This document shows, one piece after another, positions 35,698 to 44,123 of a stretch of 63,077 bases of DNA (position 1 is the stretch's first letter; each line of letters opens with the position of its first letter). The stretch lies in the NCBI GenBank assembly GCA_031281345.1, contig JAITFN010000074.1, positions 1-63,077 of the forward strand, in the 5' to 3' direction. This stretch comes from Candidatus Fibrimonadaceae bacterium (GTDB taxonomy: Bacteria > Fibrobacterota > Fibrobacteria > Fibrobacterales > Fibrobacteraceae). The translations under genes and the position numbers were made by a program. Below the pieces are notes generated by a model. It searched no databases. It was not told the origin of the DNA and was given only the letters and a program-made list of their open reading frames with translations.

Positions 35698-35832
35698 GTA
35701 AATGCGGATATTTGCTATATTACTCTTGGTCTTAGACCCTTTGCAATGATAGTTTGCGGGCAAATCGCCAGGGCGAAAGCAGCAACGGACTTGTGGGCCT
35801 TTATGTGCAGAGTGTGTCTAAGGCTCTTTTTT

Positions 35833-36789
35833 CTAAAAATTGGCGGTTATTGAAATTCTGTGGACATTTGAGAGGTAATTGTGCATTTGGAGAGCATAAT
35901 CTGCCGAGAGTTTAGGAAGAGGCCTAATGCCTGCTCCCAAGGTTAAACTGCTGGCATCGCTAATTTTAACCAAGCCTACCCTGAAAGCTAGGGAAAAATT
36001 TGTTTCAAATTCCAAGCCACTGGAGCTAGCTAAAAACCAGTTCACGGGATTTTTCCAAGACCTCGTTTCTTTTTCCGATTCCGAGTGCAAAATGCCAGTG
36101 CTTTGCCAATAAACATTTAAGTTTCCGTAAAAGTATGGTAGCGGCTCTCTGAACTTAAATGCCGCATAAGCCTCTGGCGATGAATACTCAAAATAACCGC
36201 TCTCCCACTTAACCGCAGACGAAGTCCAACCTTTAATCATGCCTGCCAGCATAAGTTTTTTTGAAAGTTCATAGCCCGCGGCAATATCGGAGCGAAAGCC
36301 GAATCCGCTTTGGTCTAATTCTCTTTTGAGCAAGTGCAGAGCAAAAGCCAAGTTCCATTTGCCAAAACTCTTTCCCCAAGCACTTGTGAAAATCCAATCG
36401 GAAATATTCATAGTGTTATATTCATCACCTTCTGGCAAAGGCTCGTTTTCTTTTATGTGCGGTATATCGCTTGCCCCAAAGCGAGCAGCTGAGAAGCCCA
36501 GCGTTCCGGCATCTCTGAGTGGCACCGCCATAACAACACCGTTGTAAGAAGTCTCTTCAAAATAAGACACGTGCGCAAAAGCAAGAGATAATTTTTCAAG
36601 CCAAGCGAGCTGCAACGGATTTTGAGCAAGCGATGGCAAATCCTCTTGTACCGGCAAAGCCGCCGAGCCAATCGCCGCCGAGCGCGCTCCCTGCGGAATT
36701 TCCAAAGAGCTATTTGCGCCAACAACTCGCTCTGCGTTTGAATGCGCAAACGCTAAAAGAATTATAGTTGGAATTAGAATTATGGGCAC
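35833..36789 (-). CDS. PorV/PorQ-like outer-membrane protein
   Basis: A 318-residue protein with signal MPIILIPTIILLAFAHSNA and an FadL-like barrel. SSLEIPQGARSAAIGSAA near 26-43, followed by LAQNPLQLAWLEKLSLAFAH, is the opening of the PorV/PorQ family (UPF0164), outer-membrane parts of or relatives to type IX secretion. It starts at GTG 36789; TACATT ends 8 nt upstream with no ribosome site, supporting GTG. Whether it serves secretion here is unknown, but the GLUG protein nearby carries a type IX-like tail. Confidence 0.75.
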   Translation of the reverse strand: MPIILIPTIILLAFAHSNAERVVGANSSLEIPQGARSAAIGSAALPVQEDLPSLAQNPLQLAWLEKLSLAFAHVSYFEETSYNGVVMAVPLRDAGTLGFSAARFGASDIPHIKENEPLPEGDEYNTMNISDWIFTSAWGKSFGKWNLAFALHLLKRELDQSGFGFRSDIAAGYELSKKLMLAGMIKGWTSSAVKWESGYFEYSSPEAYAAFKFREPLPYFYGNLNVYWQSTGILHSESEKETRSWKNPVNWFLASSSGLEFETNFSLAFRVGLVKISDASSLTLGAGIRPLPKLSADYALQMHNYLSNVHRISITANF

Positions 36790-36797
36790 GTTTATTA

Positions 36798-36803
36798 AAT
36801 GTA
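36798..36803 (-). promoter_or_regulatory. -10-like element for PorV/PorQ-like gene
   Basis: TACATT preceded by AAAAATC on the minus strand, 8 nt before the GTG at 36789. Confidence 0.45.
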
Positions 36804-36857
36804 GATTTTTTTAAATAAAATTTAACTTATGTGTCTGTCTTTTTTATCACTCTAAAA

Positions 36858-36923
36858 ATGGATTTTAAGCGTGTTTTCAATTATCTTTGGGTTCAGACAA
36901 AAGGAATGTATGTTGTGAGGTAG
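36858..36923 (+). other. 21-codon ORF resembling a detached C-terminal sorting tail
   Basis: Codes for MDFKRVFNYLWVQTKGMYVVR. Its end (VQTKGMYVVR, stop) matches the end of the GLUG protein (VQTGMYIIK...IVR, stop) and the DNA around the stop (GTGAGGTAG) is the same in both. It may be the relic of a deleted paralogue or chance. The TTGTGA box of the next promoter lies inside it. Confidence 0.3.
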
Positions 36924-36940
36924 TAAAAAATTTATATATT
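36913..36940 (+). promoter_or_regulatory. Promoter for leaderless GLUG gene
   Basis: TTGTGA (36913-36918), 16-bp spacer, TATATT (36935-36940), then 7 nt to ATG 36948. No Shine-Dalgarno site. Confidence 0.5.
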
Positions 36941-36947
36941 TATACTT

Positions 36948-38126
36948 ATGAAAAGTATATTTAAGAAAGCATTGGCTTTCACCATTTTGTGCGGTTTTGG
37001 CGTTCACACATCTTTTGCTCAGTGCAATTCCACTCTATTTATTGGTGGCACAGGCACGGAAACAGACCCCTATCAAATTAGCACTCCAGAGCAGTTGCAG
37101 AATTTGAATAAGTGTTTGAAGAGCAGCCGAAACAACTATGTTTTGAATAACGATATTGATTTGACTCTGTATTTGCAGGGCGAAGGAAATAATGAAGGTG
37201 CTGGCTGGAAGCCGATAGGTACTTTGCATAATGGATTTTCTGGTAAGCTGAATGGGAATGGTCATAAGGTGTCTGGGCTTTGGATAAACAGACCTGCAGA
37301 AGGTGTTGTTGGTTTGTTTGGGAAAGTATCAAAAGAAATAAGTAATATAAATGTAGAGATTGACTATTTTCTCAATGGCGGAGTCAGAGGTAGAAGCACG
37401 GTCGGTGGTTTGGTTGGATATAATGACGGCATAATCAGCAATAGCTATGTCACGGGAAATGTGTCTGGCGAGTACGGCGTTGGCGGCTTAGTCGGGGAGA
37501 GCAGCGGCACAATCAACAACAGCTACGCCACCGGGAATGTGTGGGGTAGCGAATTAGTTGGTGGCTTGGTCGGAATCAACTTCGACAAAATCAACGTTAG
37601 CTACGCCACGGGTAAAGTTATAGGAAGTTTAAAAAATGTTGGTGGCTTGGTAGGATACAACAACGCCAAAGGCTCAATCAATGAGAGCTACGCCACAGGG
37701 AGCGTATTGGGTGGCCATTGTGGTTGTGGTGTTGGCGGCTTGGTTGGAAATAACAGAGGCGAAGTCAGCAACAGCCACTACAACAAACAAACTGTCAGTA
37801 TAGCAGACACAGATAAAGAAACAGGCGAATTCCTCTTAAAAGAAGCTCCACATGTTTCCCCCTATGCAGGTTCCGCAATAGAAGATGCACCTATCGTAAC
37901 GTTTAACAAAAGCACACTCGTAGGAAACATATTGGTTAACACAACCACCAACACCATCCAACTGTCAAACCTACCCCCAAACGCAAATATTGAAATATAT
38001 AACATCCAAGGCAAACGCATATATTCGGCACATTCTGAAAATCCTAATATCCTAGAAATCGGGGTTCAGACAGGAATGTACATAATAAAAATCAATTCCC
38101 AAACCATACGCGCAATTGTGAGGTAG
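36948..38126 (+). CDS. Secreted GLUG-repeat protein with type IX-like C-terminal tail
   Basis: A 392-residue secreted protein. Signal up to SFAQ (about 25), a GTETDPYQISTPEQLQNL entry segment, then GLUG-type repeats (GGLVGYN...SNSYATGNV; about 150-285) that form a beta-helix-like surface in adhesins. The last 70 residues (LSNLPPNANIEIYNIQGKRIYS...GMYIIKINSQ...IVR) match the Por-type sorting tail of type IX substrates (VYNxxGxxV...L..GxYxVxI). Likely exported to the surface and possibly involved in adhesion; role inferred. Confidence 0.78.
   Translation: MKSIFKKALAFTILCGFGVHTSFAQCNSTLFIGGTGTETDPYQISTPEQLQNLNKCLKSSRNNYVLNNDIDLTLYLQGEGNNEGAGWKPIGTLHNGFSGKLNGNGHKVSGLWINRPAEGVVGLFGKVSKEISNINVEIDYFLNGGVRGRSTVGGLVGYNDGIISNSYVTGNVSGEYGVGGLVGESSGTINNSYATGNVWGSELVGGLVGINFDKINVSYATGKVIGSLKNVGGLVGYNNAKGSINESYATGSVLGGHCGCGVGGLVGNNRGEVSNSHYNKQTVSIADTDKETGEFLLKEAPHVSPYAGSAIEDAPIVTFNKSTLVGNILVNTTTNTIQLSNLPPNANIEIYNIQGKRIYSAHSENPNILEIGVQTGMYIIKINSQTIRAIVR
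37399..37800 (+). repeat. GLUG tandem repeats
   Basis: Five imperfect repeats of about 75-90 bp, each coding for (V)GGLVGxN followed by SxSYATGxV or a variant. The last copy (SNSHYNK) is degenerate. Copies differ at many third positions, so they are old duplications. Confidence 0.8.
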
Positions 38127-38127
38127 T

Positions 38128-38631
38128 ATGTTATCACGCAAAATATCCTTATTGTTTTCAGTACTTGTTTTTGTATCACTTTTCGGAGCTTGCTACAACC
38201 AGCCTCCTGTTTTGCAAAATCCACCTTTGACAAATCCAAGTGCAACAGTTGCATTTTTTGGTGAGAGCAACACGAGCTTTGATATGAGGCGCGAATATGC
38301 TTATGCCATGCAGAAAGCAGGTTATTACAATTTTGTTTTGGAAGATTTTTCGGAAGAGCAACTGCAAAATCCTGTTGAAGTTCGCTTGGATTATATCGAA
38401 GAAAGGGGACAGTTCACCGGAATACCAACTCAGGTGATAAAAGCCGAATTCATAAAAAATGGCACGCCTTGGTTTAAGCTAACATTAAAAGAATACAGCG
38501 ATAAACTGAATTTGCACCCACGCGACAAAATCACAGAAAAGAAATATCGTCAGAAGGTTCTTTTGGAAAGATTTATGGAAGAAATAAAAAGGGTAAAATC
38601 TCAAGAGCCTTTAGAAAAGCGCGAGGGATAG
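38128..38631 (+). CDS. Hypothetical lipoprotein
   Basis: A 167-residue protein with signal MLSRKISLLFSVLVFVSLF and lipobox FGAC. The body contains a Pro/Asn-rich start (PPVLQNPPLTNPS) and a charged C-terminus. No domain is recognised. It starts one base after the GLUG stop with GAGG about 5 nt upstream, and its stop overlaps the priA start by one base, so it bridges the two in one transcript. Confidence 0.6.
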   Translation: MLSRKISLLFSVLVFVSLFGACYNQPPVLQNPPLTNPSATVAFFGESNTSFDMRREYAYAMQKAGYYNFVLEDFSEEQLQNPVEVRLDYIEERGQFTGIPTQVIKAEFIKNGTPWFKLTLKEYSDKLNLHPRDKITEKKYRQKVLLERFMEEIKRVKSQEPLEKREG

Positions 38632-38969
38632 TGCCTAACTATGCAGCTGTTGCCGAAATTTGCATACCTAACACAACTCTGGACAGTTTGTCTTATGGCG
38701 TAGATGAAAGTGTTAAAAAAGGCTCGGTTGTTTGGGTATCTTTAAGAGGGCGTAAAAAACCGTTGCTCGCCCTTGCTTTGAATGTTCACAAAAATTTTCC
38801 AAACTTTGAACTAAAACCTGCAATAGCACATGAATCCGGTTATGTATTTTCTGAGCCTTATATAGAAAGGCTTTTGTGGTGCGCAAATTATTATATGTGT
38901 TCCACAGGCGAGGCATTAACGGCATTTTTGCCAAAAGAATTGGAGAAATATCTATGCACGCCCCCTTAA
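38631..38969 (+). CDS. priA: PriA N-terminal DNA-binding domain as a separate 112-aa frame
   Basis: Matches residues 1-110 of PriA: AAVAEICIPNTTLDSLSYGV, GSVVWVSLRGRKKPLLAL and a helical end around LLWCANYYMCSTGEALTAFLP, which correspond to E. coli VHVPFG-type and LLLWAADYYHHPIGDVL blocks. This domain binds the 3' end of nascent strands. Starts at GTG overlapping the previous stop by one base. It stops at TAA 38967-38969 after a run of five C. One more C, or a -1 slip there, would join it to the helicase frame. Confidence 0.82.
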   Translation: MPNYAAVAEICIPNTTLDSLSYGVDESVKKGSVVWVSLRGRKKPLLALALNVHKNFPNFELKPAIAHESGYVFSEPYIERLLWCANYYMCSTGEALTAFLPKELEKYLCTPP

Positions 38970-40567
38970 CGCACGAACAGCAAAACGCCGTTGATGTGTT
39001 AAGCGATATGCTACAAGCAAACGGATTTAGAGGTGCCTTGCTGCACGGAGTTACGGGATCTGGCAAAACACGTGTTTATTTGGAACTAGTTCGCAAAGCA
39101 CTTGATTTTGGAATGAAAACTCTTATACTCGTTCCAGAAATAAATTTAACTCCGCAAACTAGAAAACGATTTGAAGATTTTTTAGGTTGTGAAATTTGTG
39201 TTTTGCATTCTGCGCTTGGAGCACGTGAAAAACGCGAAACTTGGAAAAAATTGTTGAATACAAGCACAAATGTTTTAATGGGTACACGCTCCGCAATTCT
39301 CGCCCCTTTTGAACCTCAGCTCATAATAATAGACGAAGAACACGATTCCTCTTACAAGCAGCAAGACCCCGCACCGCGTTACAATGTTAAGGAAATGGCT
39401 TTTCACATTGCGTACAAATACGGTGCTCTTGTGGTTTTGGGTTCTGCAACACCTTCACTTGAAACATACAGCAACGCAAAAAACGGAAATCTAAAACTTA
39501 TAGAGATGAATGAACGCCCAGGTGGATTGCCGCTCCCGCAAGTACTTATAGCAGATATGAAGGAGCAGAGAAAAAAGCAAGACAAAGATTTGATGCTTTC
39601 ACCCGTTTTGCGCGATGCCCTTTCCCAAACTATTTCCGAAGGCAACCAAGCGATAATCTTGCTGAACCGCAGAGGATACAGCGCAAACAGAATTTGCGAG
39701 GAATGTGGAGAATCCTTGGAATGTAAAGACTGCAACGTAACCCTTGTTTATCACAAACAATACGGCAAACTTATGTGCCACTATTGCGGCAAACTTTATC
39801 CCTCAGATATTTCTTGCAAATGCGGTTCAAAAAAATTCACATTCTGGGGTAGCGGCATAGAAAAAGCCGAAGAAGAAATTAGAGAGTGGCTACCAAATGC
39901 AAAAATAATCCGTATGGATTCCGACACCACAGGCAAACTTGGAGCAACCGAAAAACTTTTGCAAAAATTCAGAGACAAAGAAGGCAATATTCTTTTAGGA
40001 ACCCAAATGGTAGCGAAAGGTCACGATTTTCCAAGCGTCTCTCTAGTTGGCGTGCTATGCGCAGACATAGGAAGCTCTGTGCCAGATTTTCGCGCAAACG
40101 AGAGATATTTTCAGCTTTTAACACAGGTAGCAGGCAGGGCAGGCCGTTTTTTGAAAAATTCCAAAGTTATAATCCAAACATTCTGCCCCGAAAACCCCGT
40201 TATGCAATTTGCCATAACCCACAATTACAAAGGCTTTGCTGCCCGCGAACTTGCCGACAGGCAAGAAGCCTTTTACCCCCCATTCTGCAAAATATCGCAA
40301 ATAAAAATACAAGGAAAAAACAAAACCAAGGTAGAAACCGCCGCATCGGCCGTAGGGGTAGCTCTCCGTGGTTGTTCTAGCAACCCCAAAATTCTAGGTC
40401 CCACAGAACCATATATTTCGCGTGTGCAAAAAAATCACCGAATGGCGGTAACAATAAAAACAGCAAATACAACAGATATGAAAAACGCAATTAAAAGCGT
40501 TCTTGCAAATCCGTCTGTTATGAAAGTTGTAAAGGGAGTGGAAGTACGCGTGGATAGGGATTGTTGA
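38954..40567 (+). CDS. priA: PriA helicase domain without winged-helix domain
   Basis: A 537-residue superfamily 2 helicase starting MHAPLTHEQQNAVDVL. It has Walker A GVTGSGKTRVY, VPEINLTPQT, DEEHDSSYKQQD, GSATPSLETY, the zinc-binding cluster (CEECGESLECKDCN...CHYCGKLYPSDISCKCG), GTQMVAKGHDFPSV and QVAGRAGR, all as in PriA. E. coli PriA has about 90 residues of winged helix between the N-terminal domain and this point; here none exist in either frame. ATG 38954 has GGAG 8 nt upstream and overlaps the N-terminal frame by 16 nt. PriA restarts stalled replication forks. Confidence 0.88.
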   Translation: MHAPLTHEQQNAVDVLSDMLQANGFRGALLHGVTGSGKTRVYLELVRKALDFGMKTLILVPEINLTPQTRKRFEDFLGCEICVLHSALGAREKRETWKKLLNTSTNVLMGTRSAILAPFEPQLIIIDEEHDSSYKQQDPAPRYNVKEMAFHIAYKYGALVVLGSATPSLETYSNAKNGNLKLIEMNERPGGLPLPQVLIADMKEQRKKQDKDLMLSPVLRDALSQTISEGNQAIILLNRRGYSANRICEECGESLECKDCNVTLVYHKQYGKLMCHYCGKLYPSDISCKCGSKKFTFWGSGIEKAEEEIREWLPNAKIIRMDSDTTGKLGATEKLLQKFRDKEGNILLGTQMVAKGHDFPSVSLVGVLCADIGSSVPDFRANERYFQLLTQVAGRAGRFLKNSKVIIQTFCPENPVMQFAITHNYKGFAARELADRQEAFYPPFCKISQIKIQGKNKTKVETAASAVGVALRGCSSNPKILGPTEPYISRVQKNHRMAVTIKTANTTDMKNAIKSVLANPSVMKVVKGVEVRVDRDC

Positions 40568-40583
40568 AATACTTACAATTTTC

Positions 40584-40589
40584 TACATT
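40584..40589 (+). promoter_or_regulatory. Promoter-like element upstream of the FISUMP gene
   Basis: TACATT preceded by AATTTTC. The gap to the FISUMP start is 67 nt and contains an AGGAG site before ATG 40657. A seven-codon ATG frame (40601) lies in this leader. Confidence 0.4.
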
Positions 40590-40656
40590 TACTCTTAAAA
40601 ATGGTCGTTGCTGTGAGTGGGTAAAGAGAAAAGAAAAAATATAGGAGAAAAAAGTT

Positions 40657-41487
40657 ATGTTCTGTTCAAATTGCGGATATGAATTGAAAGAGGATACGAA
40701 CTTTTGCCCCAACTGCGGTTTATGTCGCAGAAATAAAATAAAAGACAATATGAACTTTTGTCCCAACTGCGGAACAAAGGTCGCGACTACAATTCCTAGT
40801 GTCTCTAACGGTCCTAGTAGCCCTTTTATTGGCCTTGATGGCAAGGCACATGAAACCGTAATAATAGGCAATCAAGTTTGGATGGCAGAGAATTTGAATT
40901 ATGAGGTCGATGGTAGCAAATGTTATGGCGAAGATAGCGAAGTACGTGTAGATTATGGTAATTCAAAAGACTTGTCAAATGATGAAATAAAAGCTAACTT
41001 CAACAAATACGGTCGTCTTTACGATTGGGAAACAGCTAATAAAATCTGCCCGAGTGGTTGGCGTTTGCCGAATAATGATGACTGGAATAAATTGAATAGT
41101 TATGTATGCAACAAAATTCCCACGAAAATCTCAAAGATAGGTAAATATATTAAGGCAAGGGATGGTTGGAATAGTTGGTATGACAATAAAGGAAAAGAAA
41201 AATCTGGCAACGGTGAGGATAAGCTCGGTTTTGCAGCATTACCAGGCGGTTGTTACGACAGCTCGCGTTGTAAATTCGAACTTGCAGGAGAGTACGGTTA
41301 TTGGTGGAGTGCTACAGAGGATTGGCATGATAAAGCCGAATACGGTCACGTTGATAGTAGTAAAATCTTAACTCCATCTTATGCTACTCATGCTTACTAC
41401 TTCTATATGAACCATAAGAACTATATCATAGCATGGAATAGCAGGGTTAAAAAGGACTTGTGCAGTGTTCGTTATGTAAAGGATTGA
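40657..41487 (+). CDS. Zinc-ribbon plus FISUMP (Fibrobacter major paralogous domain) protein
   Basis: A 276-residue protein. Two zinc-ribbon-like Cys clusters occupy 3-38 (CSNCG, CPNCG, CPNCG), then the FISUMP domain TIGR02145: AHETVIIGNQVWMAENLNYE, KCYGEDSE, YGRLYDWETANKICPSGWRLPNNDDWN, KLGFAALPGGCYDSS, GYWWSATEDW and CSVRYVKD. There is no signal peptide, unlike most FISUMP proteins, which are lipoproteins. Function of the domain is unknown; it resembles the C-lectin/FGE fold in its Trp and Arg pattern. Strong lineage marker for Fibrobacter relatives. Confidence 0.9.
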   Translation: MFCSNCGYELKEDTNFCPNCGLCRRNKIKDNMNFCPNCGTKVATTIPSVSNGPSSPFIGLDGKAHETVIIGNQVWMAENLNYEVDGSKCYGEDSEVRVDYGNSKDLSNDEIKANFNKYGRLYDWETANKICPSGWRLPNNDDWNKLNSYVCNKIPTKISKIGKYIKARDGWNSWYDNKGKEKSGNGEDKLGFAALPGGCYDSSRCKFELAGEYGYWWSATEDWHDKAEYGHVDSSKILTPSYATHAYYFYMNHKNYIIAWNSRVKKDLCSVRYVKD

Positions 41488-41498
41488 GAGAAAATTTC

Positions 41499-41504
41499 TA
41501 TATT
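41499..41504 (+). promoter_or_regulatory. -10-like element for the PfkB kinase gene
   Basis: TATATT preceded by AAATTTC. A 23-nt gap to ATG 41528 contains AAAGGAG, so this transcript is leadered. The same core element is thus used with both leadered and leaderless genes. Confidence 0.5.
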
Positions 41505-41527
41505 ACCCCCAAAGGAGTGAAATAAAA

Positions 41528-42511
41528 ATGAAACAAGTAGTGGGTGTTGGTGCAGCGTTGATAGATTTGATAGCTTCGGTTAGCGAAGATTGGGTTATTA
41601 GGCAAAAAAAGCCAAAAGGTGGCATGAACTCAGTGAATTGGGGAGAATTAGGGCATATTTTAGGCAATGTCGAAGATATTTCCATTATACCTGGCGGCTC
41701 TGCCAGCAACACTATGATAGGATTGGCAAGGCTTGGAGGAAAGGCTCGCTTTGTGTGCAAAGTTGGCAACGACGATTTGGGCGATACATATTCCCTAAAT
41801 CTCTATCGCAACGGAGTAGAAGGCTATATACGTAAAAGCTCAACCCCTACAGGGCGAGTGCTTTCTGCCGTTACCCCAGATGCCCAGCGTACAATGTTTA
41901 CTTTTTTGGGAGCATCTTCAGAGCTTCTCCCTGCCGAGGTTAGCGAAGCTCCATTTCAAGGTGCTAACTTTCTCTATTTAGAAGGATATTTGGCATATAA
42001 TCCATCCATACTTCTGCATTGCATTCATATAGCTAGGTCTAAGGGTTTGGAGGTAGTCTTTGATTGCGGCTCTTTTGGAGTTGTGCAAGAGTGCCGCTTT
42101 ATAATAGATAAGCTCATAGAAGAACGCAGCATAGATATTTTAATAGCAAATGAAGATGAAGCTCGCATATTGACAAGGGTAGAAGAAGACCTTGCCTGTA
42201 TGGAAATGGCTAAAATGGCAAAAATAGCCGTTATTAAAATTGGCAAGAGGGGTTCTATCATAGGCTTGAAAGATGAAATAATAAGAATAGATGCCTTTCA
42301 AGCTCAAGCTGTAGATACAACAGGAGCTGGCGATCTTTGGGCAGCTGGTTTTTTATATGGCTATTTAAACGACTGGCCGTTAGAAAAATGCGGGGAGCTT
42401 GCTTCTGCGGCTGCTGCCGAGGTGGTGCAGATTATGGGGTCCACCATTCCAGACGAAGCTTACGCAAGGCTTGTTAAAATTCGGGATAAAATATCAAAGA
42501 GCCTAAAATAA
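41528..42511 (+). CDS. PfkB-family sugar/adenosine kinase
   Basis: A 327-residue ribokinase-fold kinase. It has GVGAALIDLIASV at the N-terminus, substrate-site IPGGSASNTMIGLARLGG (about 57-74), the G-rich FVCKVGNDDLGD, and the anion-hole/catalytic block DTTGAGDLWAAGFLYG (about 258-273) with the base Asp. The closest layout is adenosine-kinase-like PfkB proteins common in Bacteroidetes and Fibrobacter; the substrate is not certain. Confidence 0.88.
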   Translation: MKQVVGVGAALIDLIASVSEDWVIRQKKPKGGMNSVNWGELGHILGNVEDISIIPGGSASNTMIGLARLGGKARFVCKVGNDDLGDTYSLNLYRNGVEGYIRKSSTPTGRVLSAVTPDAQRTMFTFLGASSELLPAEVSEAPFQGANFLYLEGYLAYNPSILLHCIHIARSKGLEVVFDCGSFGVVQECRFIIDKLIEERSIDILIANEDEARILTRVEEDLACMEMAKMAKIAVIKIGKRGSIIGLKDEIIRIDAFQAQAVDTTGAGDLWAAGFLYGYLNDWPLEKCGELASAAAAEVVQIMGSTIPDEAYARLVKIRDKISKSLK

Positions 42512-42515
42512 TTGC

Positions 42516-42521
42516 TATATT
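42516..42521 (+). promoter_or_regulatory. -10-like element for the PEGA-FGE gene
   Basis: TATATT preceded by ATAATTGC, 9 nt before ATG 42531; no ribosome-binding site apart from a CTCC-type stretch on the wrong strand. Confidence 0.45.
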
Positions 42522-42530
42522 CTCTCCTTT

Positions 42531-44123
42531 ATGCAACAAAAGATAATTTCCATACTTTTCGCATTGCTGCTCTGTAATTTGGGTTTTGCTCAAGATAGTG
42601 TTTCTTTTTCCGGTCACAATACTGGAATTTTAGAATTGCAAAGTTCTGTGCCCGCAGGGGTGTGGCTTAACGATAAAGCCGTTGGCAACACACCTTTCAT
42701 AATGGAAGTGCCTGTTGGGTGGTCAACTTATTCTCTGCGCGCTCCTGGTTATTGGACAGAGTCATATCTTGCAAATTTCCATAAGGGAGTGAAAGTTTCG
42801 CATAATGTTGAATTGAAAAGAAGTGAAATACCGATAATTGAAATTCCAGATGTATCGCGTATAAACGATTTGCGCACATTGGAAACTATGTACGATAGCT
42901 TGGTTAGACCAAAGTATTATGTGCCTGTACCGGATTCTATATGCCTAGCTCGCTTTGTGGCAGATTATCCACTCCCCATTTCTCCGCCAGAACCACTCAA
43001 CGAGAAATCTGTATTGTATCACCGCTATTTTGACGTTTACATCAAGGAGAGGCAGCTCTCTTTTAACGAATGGTACGAAAATTGCGCCGGTTCTATGCAA
43101 AAAAATATGGTGGCTATTTTTACCCGCATAGCAGAGCTTGGAAGCGAACATTTAACTGGCTATGTTCCTATTGTTGCAGCAAATTTTAAATCTACCTCAC
43201 TTAACGGCTTAAAGGGCAATTTAGAGTTTTATTTTTACTCACCAGATGCTCGCGCTGAAGTTGCGTGGAAAGGTACGTGGGAGCACGAATTTTTAACAGG
43301 AGACGATTTGATTAAAGCCTTAACTGCAAGTGCTCCGCTTGCCCTTACTTTTTTAACGGTGCAAAACGAGACTGTTTGGATTCCCGTTGAAAATGGCTAT
43401 TCAAGGCGTTATTACAAATATTCGGGGCTCAAGGTATCTTGGAATGGCTTGTTGATTCCTCTTAATGGTGAATTTATTTTGCCAGATTATATTCGCATTC
43501 GTCCAGAAGTCGCTAGGTGGTTGGCAGAAGGCCCACGAGAGATTGTTCCAGAAAAAACAGTATACGCCGAGCTTGCTAAAATTCCAGGTGGCACATTCAA
43601 ATACAAAGGCATAGACACAGACGTTAAGCCTTTCACCATTAACACAAGCCCCATAAGTCAAGAATTGTACAAAGCCAAATGCGGCGAAAAGAATTTTGGC
43701 AAATACAAAGGCGACTCACTCCCTGCCCACAGCGTTACTTGGAAAGAAGCAAACAAATGCTGCACTCTGCTCGGTGGCGAGCTTCCATCGGAGGCACAAT
43801 GGGAATATGCAGCAAGATCAGGTTCTCCATATCCATATTATTGGGCACTAGGTACAAGCGCAAAAGATTATGCTGTATTTGGCGAAAAAAAACCTGTGGC
43901 TATGCGCAGCAAAAAACCCAATGGCTGGGGGCTTTACGATATGTTTGGCAATGTTGCCGAATGGGTTAAAGACGATGGCTTTTGGTATGGCAAATACAAA
44001 TTCTTAAAAGGCGGAAGCTACAAATCTGGTGAAGTAAGCCTAAACGCTGAAAACGCAGAAGAGGAAGATGCTCGCTATTGGGGAACTCACGTTGGGTTCA
44101 GATGCGTTTACGGCGATTATTAA
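42531..44123 (+). CDS. Secreted PEGA-domain protein with C-terminal formylglycine-generating-enzyme (SUMF1-like) domain
   Basis: A 530-residue protein with signal up to LGFAQ (about 21). A PEGA domain spans about 29-98 (LQSSVPAGVWLNDKAVGNTPF), a middle region of unknown fold about 105-340, and an FGE-sulfatase fold about 350-530: AKIPGGTFKYKG, LPAHSVTWKEANKCC, GGELPSEAQWEYAARSG, NGWGLYDMFGNVAEWVKD, KGGSY and THVGFRCV. The two active-site Cys of true FGEs are not evident, so it is more likely a binding or structural relative. Overlaps nspC tail-to-tail by 4 nt. Confidence 0.8.
   Translation: MQQKIISILFALLLCNLGFAQDSVSFSGHNTGILELQSSVPAGVWLNDKAVGNTPFIMEVPVGWSTYSLRAPGYWTESYLANFHKGVKVSHNVELKRSEIPIIEIPDVSRINDLRTLETMYDSLVRPKYYVPVPDSICLARFVADYPLPISPPEPLNEKSVLYHRYFDVYIKERQLSFNEWYENCAGSMQKNMVAIFTRIAELGSEHLTGYVPIVAANFKSTSLNGLKGNLEFYFYSPDARAEVAWKGTWEHEFLTGDDLIKALTASAPLALTFLTVQNETVWIPVENGYSRRYYKYSGLKVSWNGLLIPLNGEFILPDYIRIRPEVARWLAEGPREIVPEKTVYAELAKIPGGTFKYKGIDTDVKPFTINTSPISQELYKAKCGEKNFGKYKGDSLPAHSVTWKEANKCCTLLGGELPSEAQWEYAARSGSPYPYYWALGTSAKDYAVFGEKKPVAMRSKKPNGWGLYDMFGNVAEWVKDDGFWYGKYKFLKGGSYKSGEVSLNAENAEEEDARYWGTHVGFRCVYGDY

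Noticed and set aside
35686..35763. N-terminal extension of the 35227-35685 lipoprotein
   Set aside because: It would bury the signal peptide and the TATATT element; the extension has no signal character.
37399..37800. CRISPR-like repeat array
   Set aside because: Repeats are in frame, imperfect and encode GLUG motifs; spacers are not unique sequences.
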